From Diphasiastrum complanatum (lineage: Eukaryota > Streptophyta > Lycopodiopsida > Lycopodiales > Lycopodiaceae): a DNA stretch of 64,000 nt. This document shows, in pieces, positions 12,200 through 22,859 of the stretch. A program made the translations under genes and the position numbers. Numbering within the stretch: position 1 is the stretch's first letter; each line of letters starts with the position of its first letter. The notes below the pieces were generated by a model. The model ran no database searches. It was given only the letters and a program-made list of their open reading frames with translations, and had not been told where the DNA came from. Where the stretch lies: positions 14,060,059 through 14,124,058 of the forward strand of contig CM055092.1 of NCBI GenBank assembly GCA_029204225.1, in the 5' to 3' direction.

Positions 12200-12372
12200 T
12201 TCAGAGTAATCTTGTATGTGCAATTCTAAATCAGGAACAACATAATCCATAAATGCATAATTCATTCATGATGCTATTGTCACACAATATTTTTTCTCAC
12301 TTTTTCTGGTGGGAAGATTTAGCGCCTGCACCAAATTTACATTAATAAAGCTATGAGTGGATCCTGTGTCAA
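12200..12372 (-). pseudogene. Gypsy B aspartic protease
   Basis: On the minus strand, just after the gag frame, DTGSTHSFINVNLVQ reads near 12,365-12,325 in a shifted frame. This is the DTG active-site loop of the retropepsin. The rest of the domain decays into stops before the RT frame. It is too broken to define exact borders. Confidence 0.6.
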
Positions 12373-13394
12373 AAGGACATTAACAACTTGATATTTAACT
12401 TTACCTTTAATGTAAATAAGGTCATTAAGACCAAAAACTAAAGAACTAAGGAAAAAAACATCCATCTCATTACTTCGAGATAGATTACCTGAGGTAGAAG
12501 CTGGTTTTTTGACGCAATCTTGTGCAAGATGACCCTCGCCATTGCACTTGAAGCACATGTTCTTCTTACGAGCTTCAACTTTATCAATGCCACCCTGATG
12601 GTTTTTAAAGTTTTTCTTGGCTTTCTTAGGATTATTGGAATTGGGATGTGTTTCACTAACAGCTTTTCTATCCTTCCTCTTAGATTGAAAACCTTTTTTC
12701 TGCTCATTAGGCTGTTGACCCCTAGGTGGCTTAGGTGTGTCATCAAAAAACTTTGCAGCCTTAATAGCATCCTTAAGGGTATTTGGATGTTTCCTACGAA
12801 CATCCACTTCATAATCTTTTGGTAACCCATCAATAAACATTAACATTTGTACGTTAGGTGGAATGTCACTATAAAGTGAATTCAGGTACTCATGAAAATC
12901 TTGAATAAATTGTTCCAAACCTTTATTCATTGTTATATGACTCAACTTTTGAAAGTGTTCATAGTCATCTAACAGTGGTAGAAAGTATCCCTAAAAACTA
13001 TGCAAAAATCATCCCATGTACAAGGTTGATTGCCTTTTGCAACTAGGTCATCCCACCATACTAAGGCCCTTCCTTCAAGAAACATAGTTACAATGGATAA
13101 CTTTTCACATTCAGGGAATTGATTCATGCCAAAGTATTTGTTCCAAACCTTAAGCCATGAACTTACCACTTGCAAGTTCTTATTTTTCTTCTCCCCCTTA
13201 AACAGTTTTACAGGAGGTGGAACTACATGCTTCTTCTGGTTGGCTAACCTAGACTCCAAGTCTTGGTTCTTTTGATTAGTTTCAAGAAGCTGTTTATTAG
13301 TGGCTTGAATTTGTTGGTATAAAAGTTCAAGAGCTTGTGCCACATTGGATGGACATGATAAATCAAAAGTTGGGTTATCATTGGTTTGATCCAT
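12337..13394 (-). pseudogene. Gypsy B gag with CCHC zinc knuckle
   Basis: The N-terminal frame starts with MDQTNDNPTF at 13,394. It carries the capsid-like segment LKVWNKYFG...ALVWWDDLVAKGN and runs to 12,969. After a frameshift the second frame (12,945 to 12,337) continues with HEYLNSLYSDIPPNVQMLMF, a basic region and the zinc knuckle CFKCNGEGHLAQDC near 12,530-12,560. Gag forms the virus-like particle and binds the element RNA. The frameshift near 12,950 inactivates it. Confidence 0.85.
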
Positions 13395-13439
13395 TGGTGT
13401 TGCTTGTGTGTTTTCCTATTATGCAAATATAACAACAAG

Positions 13440-14390
13440 GGTTCAAATTAGAATGATAGAAATTCTTTAATTCCTACATCCAATGCAAATAAAAAACATT
13501 TTACTTCTACTCATTCAATCTTATTGTTTGTAAGCTCAATCCAAGCCTACTATTTACAAGCTCAATCCAAACTTAAGAGAACAACAACAACAAGCTACCT
13601 TTGCCTTAATCCAAAGCAAAAATGAAAACCAAATCTTTATGTAAACTTTAATTAACTAAACCCAAGCTAATGTTTACATAAAGATCCCAATCCAATTCCA
13701 TTTCCATTTGTCATTACAAAAGAAACCAAAATTTTCACATTTCTCACTATTCTAGATCTCCAAATCCATGAAACTAGTGTCTAGAAAAATTAATGAAGCT
13801 TTACGAAAACTTCAATTTTCAAATCTAATTTTCACATTTTATAGGTCTGAAAATTAGAACTTCAAAACTTGTTCAATGCACAAAGTTACACTACCATTCT
13901 CTTCCTACATTGCCATCTTCATGAAACTAGGAGATAGAAAGGTGTAACTAATGAAGTTTGGATGAAATCTTCACTTTTTAGATCTGATTTTCAGATTTAC
14001 AGGTCTGAAAAACAGAACTTCAAAATGAAAATCAAAACTTCAAGCGCTTCATTTATGCAAAAAAAAAACACTAGTTTTGATCGAAACACATAGTTGGAAT
14101 CAATCTTTTTGCAAAAAAGAGTTTGTGTATGTAGAAGAAGACTTCCTCTAACCATCCCACAAATCTTTTTTTGAAATTTTAAAAACTCAAAGACCATTTC
14201 AAAACTTCTCTAACATGATAAAAAATTAGCCCCTATACAATTTTATAAGCATCACTACTCTCTTCCAAAGAGAACTAGATTCATTGGGTACTTCAACTAC
14301 AAGCTTCCTACAACTAGAAAAGCCAATAATCTTTCCCAAAAAAACTTAATAAAACTTGAAGAAGGTTAGAAAGGTTACCATCCTTTGTCT
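13440..14390 (-). other. Gypsy B 5' leader
   Basis: About 950 bp of AT-rich non-coding sequence lie between the primer site and the gag start. A degenerate direct repeat of about 180 bp is visible: both 13,800-13,870 and 13,965-14,040 contain AATCT-x-ATTTTCA followed by ACAGGTCTGAAAA or TAGGTCTGAAAA. No other gene is seen. Confidence 0.5.
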
Positions 14391-14403
14391 AGCTCTGATA
14401 TCA
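14391..14403 (-). promoter_or_regulatory. Primer binding site of gypsy B (tRNA-Met type)
   Basis: The minus strand reads TGATATCAGAGCT, one base different from the usual TGGTATCAGAGC complement of initiator tRNA-Met. It lies directly downstream of the LTR end, where minus-strand DNA synthesis would be primed. Confidence 0.75.
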
Positions 14404-14406
14404 CTT

Positions 14407-15322
14407 TAACAAGTAAAGGTGAGAAAGTCCTCCAAATGTCTTGCAAGCAACCTGCAAGCTCCAAGATGCTCCCCAACTCCAAACTAGGATGCTTCCACTT
14501 GCAAATAAGGATCTGCAAGCCTCCAAAGATCTCTCCTCCACCTGTGTCCCTACTCTTAAACACAAGGCTAGATAACAAGCTGATCTCAAGTATTCACCAC
14601 CCCAACCATAGCTAAATCCAAGCTCCAAGAAAGACCTATCTAGCACCCCCTTGCTAACCATAAACAAATCACAAGCATACCACAACACTCCAGAGCATAC
14701 TCAAGATCCAAAGCCCACTTACGTTCCATACCATAAGCAAGATCCAAACCCTCAGCATACTACAGACAAGAAAGTACTCTACACACTAGTAGCCACAGTA
14801 GAGCATAAACAATACAAGCAAAAGAGATCTCTCCTCCTCCCAATGGGCACCCTACTCCCCTTATATAGATGGCAATTGTACCCTCCAATACACTATGGAG
14901 TTCCATGCACATCCAATGAGAAAGAGAGAGGCCTAGAGGAGTTCAAGAGCCTTCATAGGCTTATGGAAGGTCATCAAACATCTTCCATAACTTATGACTC
15001 TTTGAATGCTATTATTGTGGAACTTGAAACTCAATGGACCCTTTAGGAGGGCGCGCCTCCTACTAGGACCCATTGCCCAAGTTGTGCAAGTATACTTTGG
15101 TCCAAGACCAATAAAGTGATATGGTTCAAGGTTGAGGCCCAAGGTTTAGAAAAATAATCATCCAATGACTTTCTAATACCTCTCTAGGTTCCATACCTCC
15201 ATCCAAGGCATAGACACCTACCTACCCTTATCCAAGGACACTAGTACCTTAATCTAAGGTACCTACCCTTAATCCTAAGGGTACCCCTTATCCAAGAGTA
15301 ACTTGCCATTTAGCCCCCAACA
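14407..15322 (-). repeat. 5' LTR of gypsy B
   Basis: On the minus strand the repeat starts TGTTGGGGGCTA at 15,322 and ends next to the primer site at about 14,407. It is about 916 bp long. A TATA box (CTATATAAGG on the minus strand, 14,861-14,868) lies inside and would be the element promoter. The terminal CA seems mutated, since the end reads CTTGTTA. The 3' partner is missing. Confidence 0.7.
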
Positions 15323-15739
15323 CTAAATGGACCTAGATCTTCTCCTCAAGAGGTTGACCTTCTCAAGGGAGGTGAACAATGAAGGGAAGTCCTAGCTATG
15401 GATCTTAATGATTACTCCAAGATGAGATTCTAGCACCTATTTTTCTTGAGCGTGGATTTTAGTTTAGAAACTAACTGGATGAATGAAAGTGCTAAGGATC
15501 ATTTGTGATTGTAATAACATGATTAACAAAAACAATACAAACATTCATCATCCACAAGAATCACACACACGTAAAAAAGGAGACGTGGAGCCCAACTACA
15601 AAGTTGTAGACCATCAACTTCATTATTCGAGAGGTTTGGCATAAAAGGATGGTACACCTCAACTTCAAGTCAGTGGAGACAATGGCTAGAAAGAAGGTTG
15701 TGATAGTCCTCCAAGTTCCTTAAGTGACATCAATCATAT

Positions 15740-16740
15740 TTGTGAGTCTTGTGCTTTGTCTAAGTCACATAGACTACCTTATACTAGATCTACAAAGCCT
15801 TTCAACTTGTACATTCCGATATTCATGGAATTACTACAATTAGCAATAGTGACTTTCATTGATGATTTTAATAGATTTTGTTGAATCTATCTACTAAAGA
15901 GCAAGGATGAAGTGTATGATGTCTTTGTGAAGTTCAAGAATGCAAGGAAAAACCAATTTTCCACAAGGATCAAGTGCTTAAGGAGTGACAATGGTGGTGA
16001 GTACATATCTACCAAGTTCAAGGCCTTTTGTGATGAGCATGGGATCAAGAGGGAGTATACAACACCAAGGACCCCACAACAAAATGGAGTGGCTGAAAGG
16101 AAGAATAGGACTTTATGTGAAAGTGCAAAAGCCATGAGGTTAAGTGCTATTCTTGATAAACCATTTTGGGATCAAGCTTTGTTGTGTGCCAATTTCTTGT
16201 GCAATAGGTGGTTGAGTGCTATTTTGGATGGAAGGACACCTCTTGAGATGCTATTCAAGAGGAGGCCAAGTGTCAACTTTCTAAGAACTTTTGGATGCAC
16301 ATGCTATGTCAACATCACTCTTGATGATAGGACCAAGAAGTATTCATCTTTGAGGAAAGGTATTTTTGTTGGATATAGTGAGGTGAGTAAAGCCTACAAG
16401 GTTTACATTCCTACTACTAACAATGTGATTGTTGGTAGAGACGTGATTTTTGATGAGGGGAACATTCCAAAAATGTCTTCAAGTACTATGGATGATGATG
16501 TGGATGGATCTAACATTCTTGATGTTGATGTAAAGGATCCTACTTTAGATGATGATGATGATGGACCTTCATCAAGTCAAAAGCCAAGGAAAACATCAAG
16601 GGAAAGACAAATGCCTTTAAGGCTCACATATGATGAAAAGGATAAGCAAGTAGTTTCTGAAAATTATGTTGCTTTGTTGACCTCTTTTGATGAACCTACA
16701 AGTGTAGATGAAGCAAGGAAAGAAGAGGAGTAAATCCAAG
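15740..16740 (+). pseudogene. Copia C integrase plus start of RT
   Basis: The segment first reads ESCALSKSHRLPYTRSTKPF (zinc-binding tail). After a TGA near 15,880, an open frame 15,912-16,733 carries LRSDNGGEYISTKFKAFCDE, TPQQNGVAERKNRTL and the RTFGCTCYV / GIFVGYSEVSKAYKVY blocks. These include the second Asp and the Glu of the DDE core. It ends with an Asp-rich linker and EPTSVDEARKEEE, the usual start of copia RT. The protein would integrate the element's cDNA. Upstream stops and loss of RT make it non-functional. Confidence 0.85.
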
Positions 16741-16742
16741 TA

Positions 16743-17652
16743 ATGGATCTTGCGTATCAAGCTCTTTTGAAAAATGAAACATCTTTTGTTGAATCTTCTT
16801 GTATATATGATGCTATGCAAGTGGATGGACGTTATCATGATGTAAAATCAAGTAATGGATTTGGAAGACAAAGTTTGTTCAATGACTTTGATGATCAAGA
16901 GGTTGATCTCAAAGGGCTTCAACAAGGCAAAAAGAAAGTTGGCAATTTAGAGCTAGTCAAGAGCACCCAAGGAGAGTCAAATGGCAAAGATGTTTTGGAT
17001 TTATTTTTGCAGGTTATTGAAGACTCAATTAACGTCAAAGGAGCAGCAAGAAAGTGTTGTTCAAGTCTACTTTACTTGTTCTATCTCATGTTTAAGCACT
17101 TTCATGTGGATGTGTGCAAATTGTCAATATATGGTTAAAATAGTTACATTGGTGAGCATCATTTTGGTGTTGGATTTGTATTAGCATTTTTCACTGGTTT
17201 TATTGATGGAAATGAATCTATTGGAAATTCATTATGTCACTCATTCATGATCAAGTCATCAAAGTATGATGATATCTTGTGGCAAGATGAAGATGGAGGC
17301 TCATTCATGAAGTTTCATGGTGGCAAGAAAGGACAAAGATGGAAGATGCAAGCAAGCATTGGTTGATCACTCACATTTATTATTTGGTTGCTGTATTTTT
17401 TCAAAGAGTTCAGAGTTGAAAGCATGGTGGAATCATTTCATTTACATTCTATTTGATTCTTCATGTACTAGTTACTTCTTAACAAGAAAAATTGATGTAA
17501 GAAATAGTGAAGCATGCCAAGTGGATACTATTCTCTATATCAATTGTGGAAACTACTTTAGATCATTAGAAAGGAAGTCTATACTTAGGATGGAAATCAT
17601 TCTAAGGTGGATCAAAGTTCGATGATTAAGCTAAAACTAGTTGAAGAGAAAG
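16743..17652 (+). other. Copia C: non-pol segment in place of RT/RNase H
   Basis: After the first residues of RT (MDLAYQALLKNET) the frame continues to 17,138 but no longer resembles RT. I recognise no domain in it. From about 17,400 to 17,650 the sequence matches the inverted neighbour at 18,650-18,860, so this end is family-specific 3' non-coding DNA. A polypurine tract (GAAGAGAAAG) precedes the LTR. Confidence 0.5.
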
Positions 17653-18225
17653 TGTGAAAAATTATCAACTAGTTTAGTCAATATTGGTCATAGTTGACAA
17701 AATTGCCAAATACGCCAATTGAGACCAACTTTATATTAGAATTAGAGTTTGACTTTTCAAAGTTATATTAGTCTAAATGCATTTGAATAAACACTTTTGA
17801 AAAGTGTGGGAAAGTTTAGAAGTCGAGTTTGAGTAAATTCAAATTTGAATGTTGGGTACATTGAATCTAGTACCAAAAATAGTAGGGTTTACATTTTGGA
17901 GGGAAACCAAGTGGCAACTTAGGTTTAGGACCTGTTATTAAAGGATGAAACTTGTGGGAAGAGATATCTTTCTCTCTCTCTTATCTCATTCATGCTTATA
18001 CGTGGTTCTCTTTGGTTATACAATCCATTGGTGCACTATATTTGTGATATCTTGCAATTCTATGTGTAGAATGATCAATATTTGTTATTTTTAAGTTAAC
18101 ACGTGTGATACAATAGGGCCTGTTGCTGTACGGACAGTAGCTTCTATTTATGTTTTGATTCATGTTTGATCAAGTTCTATTAAAGTTTGCATCTCATTTG
18201 TTGTGTAGATGCTGATTTTTCTACA
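17653..18225 (+). repeat. 3' LTR of copia C
   Basis: The repeat starts TGTGAAAAATTATCAACTAG after a polypurine tract and ends TTTTTCTACA. It is 573 bp long. Start and end resemble the LTR of the inverted neighbour (TGTGAGAAATTGTCAACTAG ... TTTTCTTCACA on the minus strand). No 5' LTR is present on the left. Confidence 0.75.
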
Positions 18226-18239
18226 TTGGCAAGATTGGT

Positions 18240-18651
18240 GGATTAGCTTGTTTTTGTAACCAAAGATCATTAGTAGGTTTGGATCTGAAATGATCCCAAA
18301 TCTTTCACAAAAATGAGAGAGATGAAATGCTCCCACACTTGTAGCCTATTTATAACAGCCATTTGTCCTATTTGGATGCTCTTGCTCAAGCTTATCAACT
18401 TATGGAAATTTCTAGAATTTTCTCTACAAAACTAGATAACTTGACTAGATTCAATGTACCTCTTTTAACCAATTAGAATAGGTCCAAATTTGACCTTATC
18501 AACTTGCTCAAGTTGTCAAAAATAGTAAATCCACTATTCTTAGGCCTTATTAAATTTATAAAGTCTACCTCTAAGTTTAAAATGCATATTGGCCAATATT
18601 GCCAAATAAACTCAACATGAAAAATCTCAAACTAGTTGACAATTTCTCACA
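18240..18651 (-). repeat. 3' LTR of copia D (truncated)
   Basis: The minus-strand start TGTGAGAAATTGTCAACTAG at 18,651 follows the purine tract GAAGAGGGAG. About 320 bp (18,334-18,651) align closely with the 5' LTR at 20,568-20,887. The part toward 18,240 is diverged and the normal LTR end is missing. Confidence 0.75.
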
Positions 18652-18883
18652 CTCCCTCTTCAACTAGTTTTAGCACACAACTTTGATCTAACTTTAGAAT
18701 GATCTCCATCCTAAGTATAGACCTTCTTTCTATGGTTTTATAATAGCTTTCATAATTGATATAGATAGTAGTGTCCATATTGGATGTTTCACTATTTCTT
18801 ATATCAATTTTACATATCAAGATGTAACTATAACATGAAAACTCCACTATCAAACTACCATGGATCAATATTTCCATCATTGG

Positions 18884-19730
18884 TTAGCAAACAAGAAGAC
18901 ATAAAAAAAGAATCACTTGAATTTTGCTTATCAACACCATCCTCATCAAGAGTGAAATTTCTTTGTTTCTCACATTGATCTCTTTTTTTTTTAAGCACTC
19001 ACTAGCAAAATGTCCTTTGATTCCACAATAGAAACATTTTAGCTTAGATCTATCTTTCCTCTTGCCAACAAAAGTAGAAGGCTCACCTTGATCTTCTCCT
19101 TTAGACCACTTTTTTTGAGAACATAGCCTCCTCTCCAACTTGAGATACGGAAATAAATCCTCCTCTTGAAGCCTAAACTCCTTATTCACCAGGATTTTTT
19201 GAAAGTACTCCATACTTGACAATGTCTTTTGAATAGCATCACTTTGAACAAGATTAGCGTGATCATCCAACAAGCCATTAAGGACTACTTGAACAAATTC
19301 TATCTCCTTAATGCTTTCATCATCATGTTAACTCATCATTGAATGCTTTAACCCTCAAAACAAAAGCATGATCACTTTCATCCTTCTTTTGAAAGCTTTG
19401 AAAGATTTGCCTCCTGAGAGTTAGGACTCTTGATATAGACCTGGACTCATAAAGTTTCTTTAAAGATTTTTAAACCTCACTAGATGTAGTACGCTTACCA
19501 ACTTCCTTGAAAAGTTCATTAGTCACATTCATCTCAATCATATGAAGAGCTTTCTTTGCCCTCCTATCATACCTCAATTGTTCTTGAGGTGCCAAAGGTC
19601 TTACCTCCACACGTACAACAATATCCATCAGCTCATTCATCTCAAGGAGAAACTTCATTCTCACCTTCCAAGTTGAATAGTTGTTTCCTTTCAACCTGTG
19701 CCAATGCACTTAGCACTCTTTTGAAAGTCA
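18884..19730 (-). pseudogene. Copia D gag with CCHC zinc knuckle
   Basis: The N-terminal segment (LKGNNYSTWKVRMKFLLE near 19,690) is typical of copia Gag. The middle part is broken by stops. The C-terminal frame (19,273 to 18,884) holds the zinc knuckle CFYCGIKGHFASEC near 19,000-19,042. Gag would package the element RNA. The frame runs straight into the 3' non-coding region, which shows the internal deletion. Confidence 0.8.
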
Positions 19731-20249
19731 ACAAATGAATCCAAGAAAAAATCACAAAGATATGGAACCTCACAAATCTCTTTCTTGCACAAAATTAGCA
19801 AATCCAACACATAGAATTGATGACTCTTGATCAACAAATGATCAACCTACAATATTATGAACTCTTGCACTCTCTAAGATTGAAACACACTCTTGAAAAG
19901 TCCAACAACTTCAAACACAAGAGATCTAGTCAATTTTAAAGTTTTCACAGAAGTACACAAATCGAATCATTTGCATTCTACATGCAAAAGCTAGAAACTT
20001 GATATAGAATCTTGAAGGATGATTTTTTTCCTCTTGTGCACTAAAACTCGCCACAATCCAACTAGTAGGAAGTGAAATCGGCCTACTACAAATATTTTGA
20101 TCTAAATTGAGTTTGGTTTACAAAATTTTTCATTCTACACATGAAAATGCTTGATTTTGACAAGGAATCACTCTAACACTCTAGAATTGGTGACACCTCC
20201 AAATCACTCACTAGAAATGGCTTCTCCTCCAAATATAGCCTACAACAAA

Positions 20250-20261
20250 GCTCTGATACCA
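20250..20261 (-). promoter_or_regulatory. Primer binding site of copia D
   Basis: The minus strand reads TGGTATCAGAGC, the exact complement expected for initiator tRNA-Met, immediately next to the 5' LTR end. Confidence 0.9.
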
Positions 20262-20887
20262 TGTGAAGAAAATCAGATCACAAAGACCTAATTATGCCCT
20301 TTGATCTTTGGCTTAGTAGGAGAGCACATCTAGCATCATTACGCATAGAAGATGTAAACTGAATAAGAACTTGTCAAAATCCCTTATGTATGATAATTTA
20401 TTGTTCCTTTCTGTACAATGGCCGTACAATAACAATACTCACACATGGGAACTCAATACATATAAGAGAAATAGCATTCTATACACAAGAATCCACTATA
20501 TCATCATCAAAATGAAAAAATGGTTGCCCCAAAGAGATATCTTCCATGAGAATAATTAAAAAAAAGCTCCCATGTTTGTAACCTATCTATAACAGCCCTT
20601 TGCCCTATGTGGATGCTCTTGCTCAAGCTTATCAACTTATGGAAGTTTTTAGAATCTTTTCTAAAAAGCTAGATAACTTGACTAGATTCAATGTACCTCT
20701 TTTAACCAATTAGAATGGGTCCAAATTTGACCTTATTAGCTTGCCTAAATTGTCAAAAATAGTAAATCCACTATTCTTAGGCCTTATTAACTTTATAAAG
20801 TTTATCTCTAAGTTTAGAATGCATATTGGCCAAATTTGCCAAATGAACTCCACATAAAAATCTCAAACTAGTTGACAATTTCTCACA
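20262..20887 (-). repeat. 5' LTR of copia D
   Basis: The repeat is 626 bp, starting TGTGAGAAATTGTC and ending TTTTCTTCACA on the minus strand. It pairs with the 3' LTR at 18,240-18,651. Both copies differ by scattered substitutions, so the insertion is old. Confidence 0.85.
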
Positions 20888-21499
20888 ATACATTGCTCTA
20901 ACATGAGTCAAAGCCTTAAAAATATATATGTTGCCATGTCTTTTATAAATGAAAACTTCAATGTAGATGCACTTCTTCTTTGAAAAAACTAAACAACTAA
21001 GAAAAACTGAAAAATGGAAACTTATACCATCAAGCATTGCTTACCACAAGCAAATGCATTCAATTTGCAAAAAAATATTTATCTTTGGCACATGGCCTCT
21101 ATAAAATCTTAGTTACAGCTTTTGAAGGCTTTTCCTTTTTCACTTTCAAACATCTTGCTAATATTTGATAATGAAAGCCTTCTCTTCAATATACTAAAAT
21201 TCAATTAAAAAACCAACAAGAAACTACTACTCAAATAGAGACAAAAATTTCTCTATTGATTTTATGAAAGCAACACAAGAAGCAGATTCTGAGAAAAAAT
21301 ATTTAAATGAGCATTTATACAAAAGAATGTCTCCTTATTATAGGGGAGAAGACTCAATTACCCTTATTAGAAAATCTAGCCTTGAACCCCAAATCTAAAA
21401 ATGCTCAATTAGACTTGAGACTCGTCATATTTTACAAACTGGCATCAATATATATCCTAATGTCACTTCGAGACAAAGGTTTCTGCTTTAACTACATAG
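20888..21499. other. No gene recognised
   Basis: This is AT-rich sequence with short chance ORFs only. I see no repeat partner in the window. Confidence 0.4.
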
Positions 21500-21712
21500 A
21501 GAAACATTTATAGAAATAAGCGATGCTTGGAGGAGTTGGAAGATTGTTTGGAATCAAGCAATCAAAGCTGATGGGCAGTTGTCATATGATGAAGCCTTAT
21601 GCCATGTTAAGAGAGAATGGCTTATCCTTAATGAACATAGAATGAGGAAGGGAAGATCTCTCCAAGGATGGAAAGATAGATCTGAACTGATCAAAATAGG
21701 CAGGGTAAACTA
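21500..21712 (+). pseudogene. Unrecognised open fragment, possible old transposon piece
   Basis: An open frame of about 70 codons between a TAG near 21,497 and a TAA at 21,711 reads like real protein. It is Trp- and charge-rich, with wording such as ISDAWRSWKIVWNQAIKADG and KREWLILNEHRMRKG. It has no ATG at its start, and I do not recognise a family. It ends about 40 bp before a hAT-like terminus and may be a remnant of a transposon or captured exon. Confidence 0.25.
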
Positions 21713-21749
21713 ATTTTCCATATAAAATATGTCATAAAGGCCTCCCAAC

Positions 21750-21880
21750 CATAGTTGCAGGCCACGTTCTGGAACGCAATCCGGGAATTCCCGTTAGGGT
21801 TTCTCGGATCGCATTTTTTTTTTTGTTGGAAAGTTGCCAATATGGGTATCATGTGAAAGGATATCAAAAAAGCGATTGTT
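21750..21880 (+). mobile_element. hAT-like element end (copy A)
   Basis: The terminus CATAGTTGCA is followed by inverted words (GTTCTGGAAC, CCGGGAATTCCCG), a run of T, and the inner motif GCCAATATGGGTATCA at 21,836. The same layout, with other words, occurs at five or more other places in the window. The other end of this copy was not found. Confidence 0.5.
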
Positions 21881-22706
21881 ATGCAGATCTGTTGGTTGGT
21901 TTCAGATGGCTGCAGACTACATTCATAAAAAATCTAGACATCAGTAAATGGTTTCAGCTATTACACAAGAAGTATACAATTCCCACCAGTCTAAGGATGG
22001 TTCCTTCTAACTCTTTCTATCGTTTGCTAACAAAAAACGGAATCAGTAGACTTGCAAACCATTGGCCTCAGAACTCCATTTCAAAACTGATTTCTCATAT
22101 CTATTGGAAAAGCAAATATTTCGAAAGCAAAACTGACTTCTGATTTCAAAAGCAAATATTTGGAAAGGCCTTAGTCTGTCAGAAATCAGATTTTAATAGT
22201 TGAAATGAACTTAGATGCTCATTTTCCATTTACCTCCGACTTCTCACGATCAGATGCTTAAGTTTTGTTTTCCATCGACCTCAGTTTGCAAGGCCAACCT
22301 ACTATGTACAACCTAATATGGAGTCACTTTTTGGTTGTTTGATATTTTTGGGAGGTGATCTTTTAACTAAGCAGCCATGAAACGAACTGAGCTACTAAAT
22401 GTTTGCAGCACTTGATCAATGTAGCTGTCCAGGTCATAGATGCAAACCTGCTCATTTTCATGGAAGTATGAAAATGAATTCAAATTAATACAAGGGAAAA
22501 TGTTAAATATATCCCCAGGAAGAATATGAATGGATAACTTCAATAAATAGACAGTTTATGTACAGCCTTCCCCTCTGGTCCAAATGTTACTCATGACGAC
22601 ACCATTGCCACAGGAGAAAGAAGAATATGCAAATCAGAGATCATGACTTGGTGGAAAGATGCACCTTGTAAACCTTCCACAGTTTTGAGGCACTTGCTTC
22701 AGAATA

Positions 22707-22859
22707 TTAGTGACCTCTGGCACATGCTGCCTGCTTCATGTCTTTTAATGCATCCAAAATATGCTGCAGCAAGACATCTGGATCTGGAATAATATCTTTT
22801 GCAACAGTCACTACAAGCTTTGCTTTTCCCATATAAGTCTGCAAATGGATACATAACGA
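22707..22859 (-). CDS. WSD exon 7 with stop codon
   Basis: The acceptor is TGTCAG before TCGTTATGT. It has 50 codons and TAA, reading [20 protein letters not shown] then [20 protein letters not shown], the usual WSD C-terminus. The preceding intron is only 173 bp, unlike the giant introns upstream. Confidence 0.92.
   Translation of the reverse strand, partial: SLCIHLQTYMGKAKLVVTVAKDIIPDPDVLLQHILDALKDMKQAACARGH

Larger units (their letters stand above)
9985..15322 (-). mobile_element. Decayed Ty3/gypsy retrotransposon, 3'-truncated (element B)
   Basis: Reading on the minus strand from 15,322: a 5' LTR, a tRNA-Met-type primer site, a leader of about 1 kb, then gag, protease, RT, RNase H and the first part of integrase. 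The element is cut inside the integrase core near 9,985, so the rest of integrase and the 3' LTR are missing. Frameshifts break gag, protease and RT/RNase H. The RT and gag resemble chromovirus-type gypsy, but the C-terminus that would hold a chromodomain is lost. Confidence 0.85.
15715..18225 (+). mobile_element. Ty1/copia element C, 5'-truncated and internally deleted
   Basis: Plus-strand copia sequence begins near 15,715 with the end of the GAG-pre-integrase zinc region, continues through integrase, and stops shortly after the start of RT (about 16,790). About 0.85 kb of non-pol sequence and a 3' LTR follow (17,653-18,225). Most of RT and the core RNase H are missing. The 3' non-coding segment at 17,400-17,650 is shared with the neighbouring inverted copy, so both belong to one family. 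Confidence 0.75.
18240..20887 (-). mobile_element. Ty1/copia element D, gag-only deletion derivative
   Basis: The minus strand reads: 5' LTR (20,887-20,262), tRNA-Met primer site, gag with zinc knuckle, then directly the 3' non-coding segment and a 3' LTR (18,651 to about 18,240). Protease, integrase, RT and RNase H are absent, so it could only move with enzymes from relatives. It lies tail to tail with copia C of the same family. The two 3' LTRs are separated by only a few bases. Confidence 0.8.
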
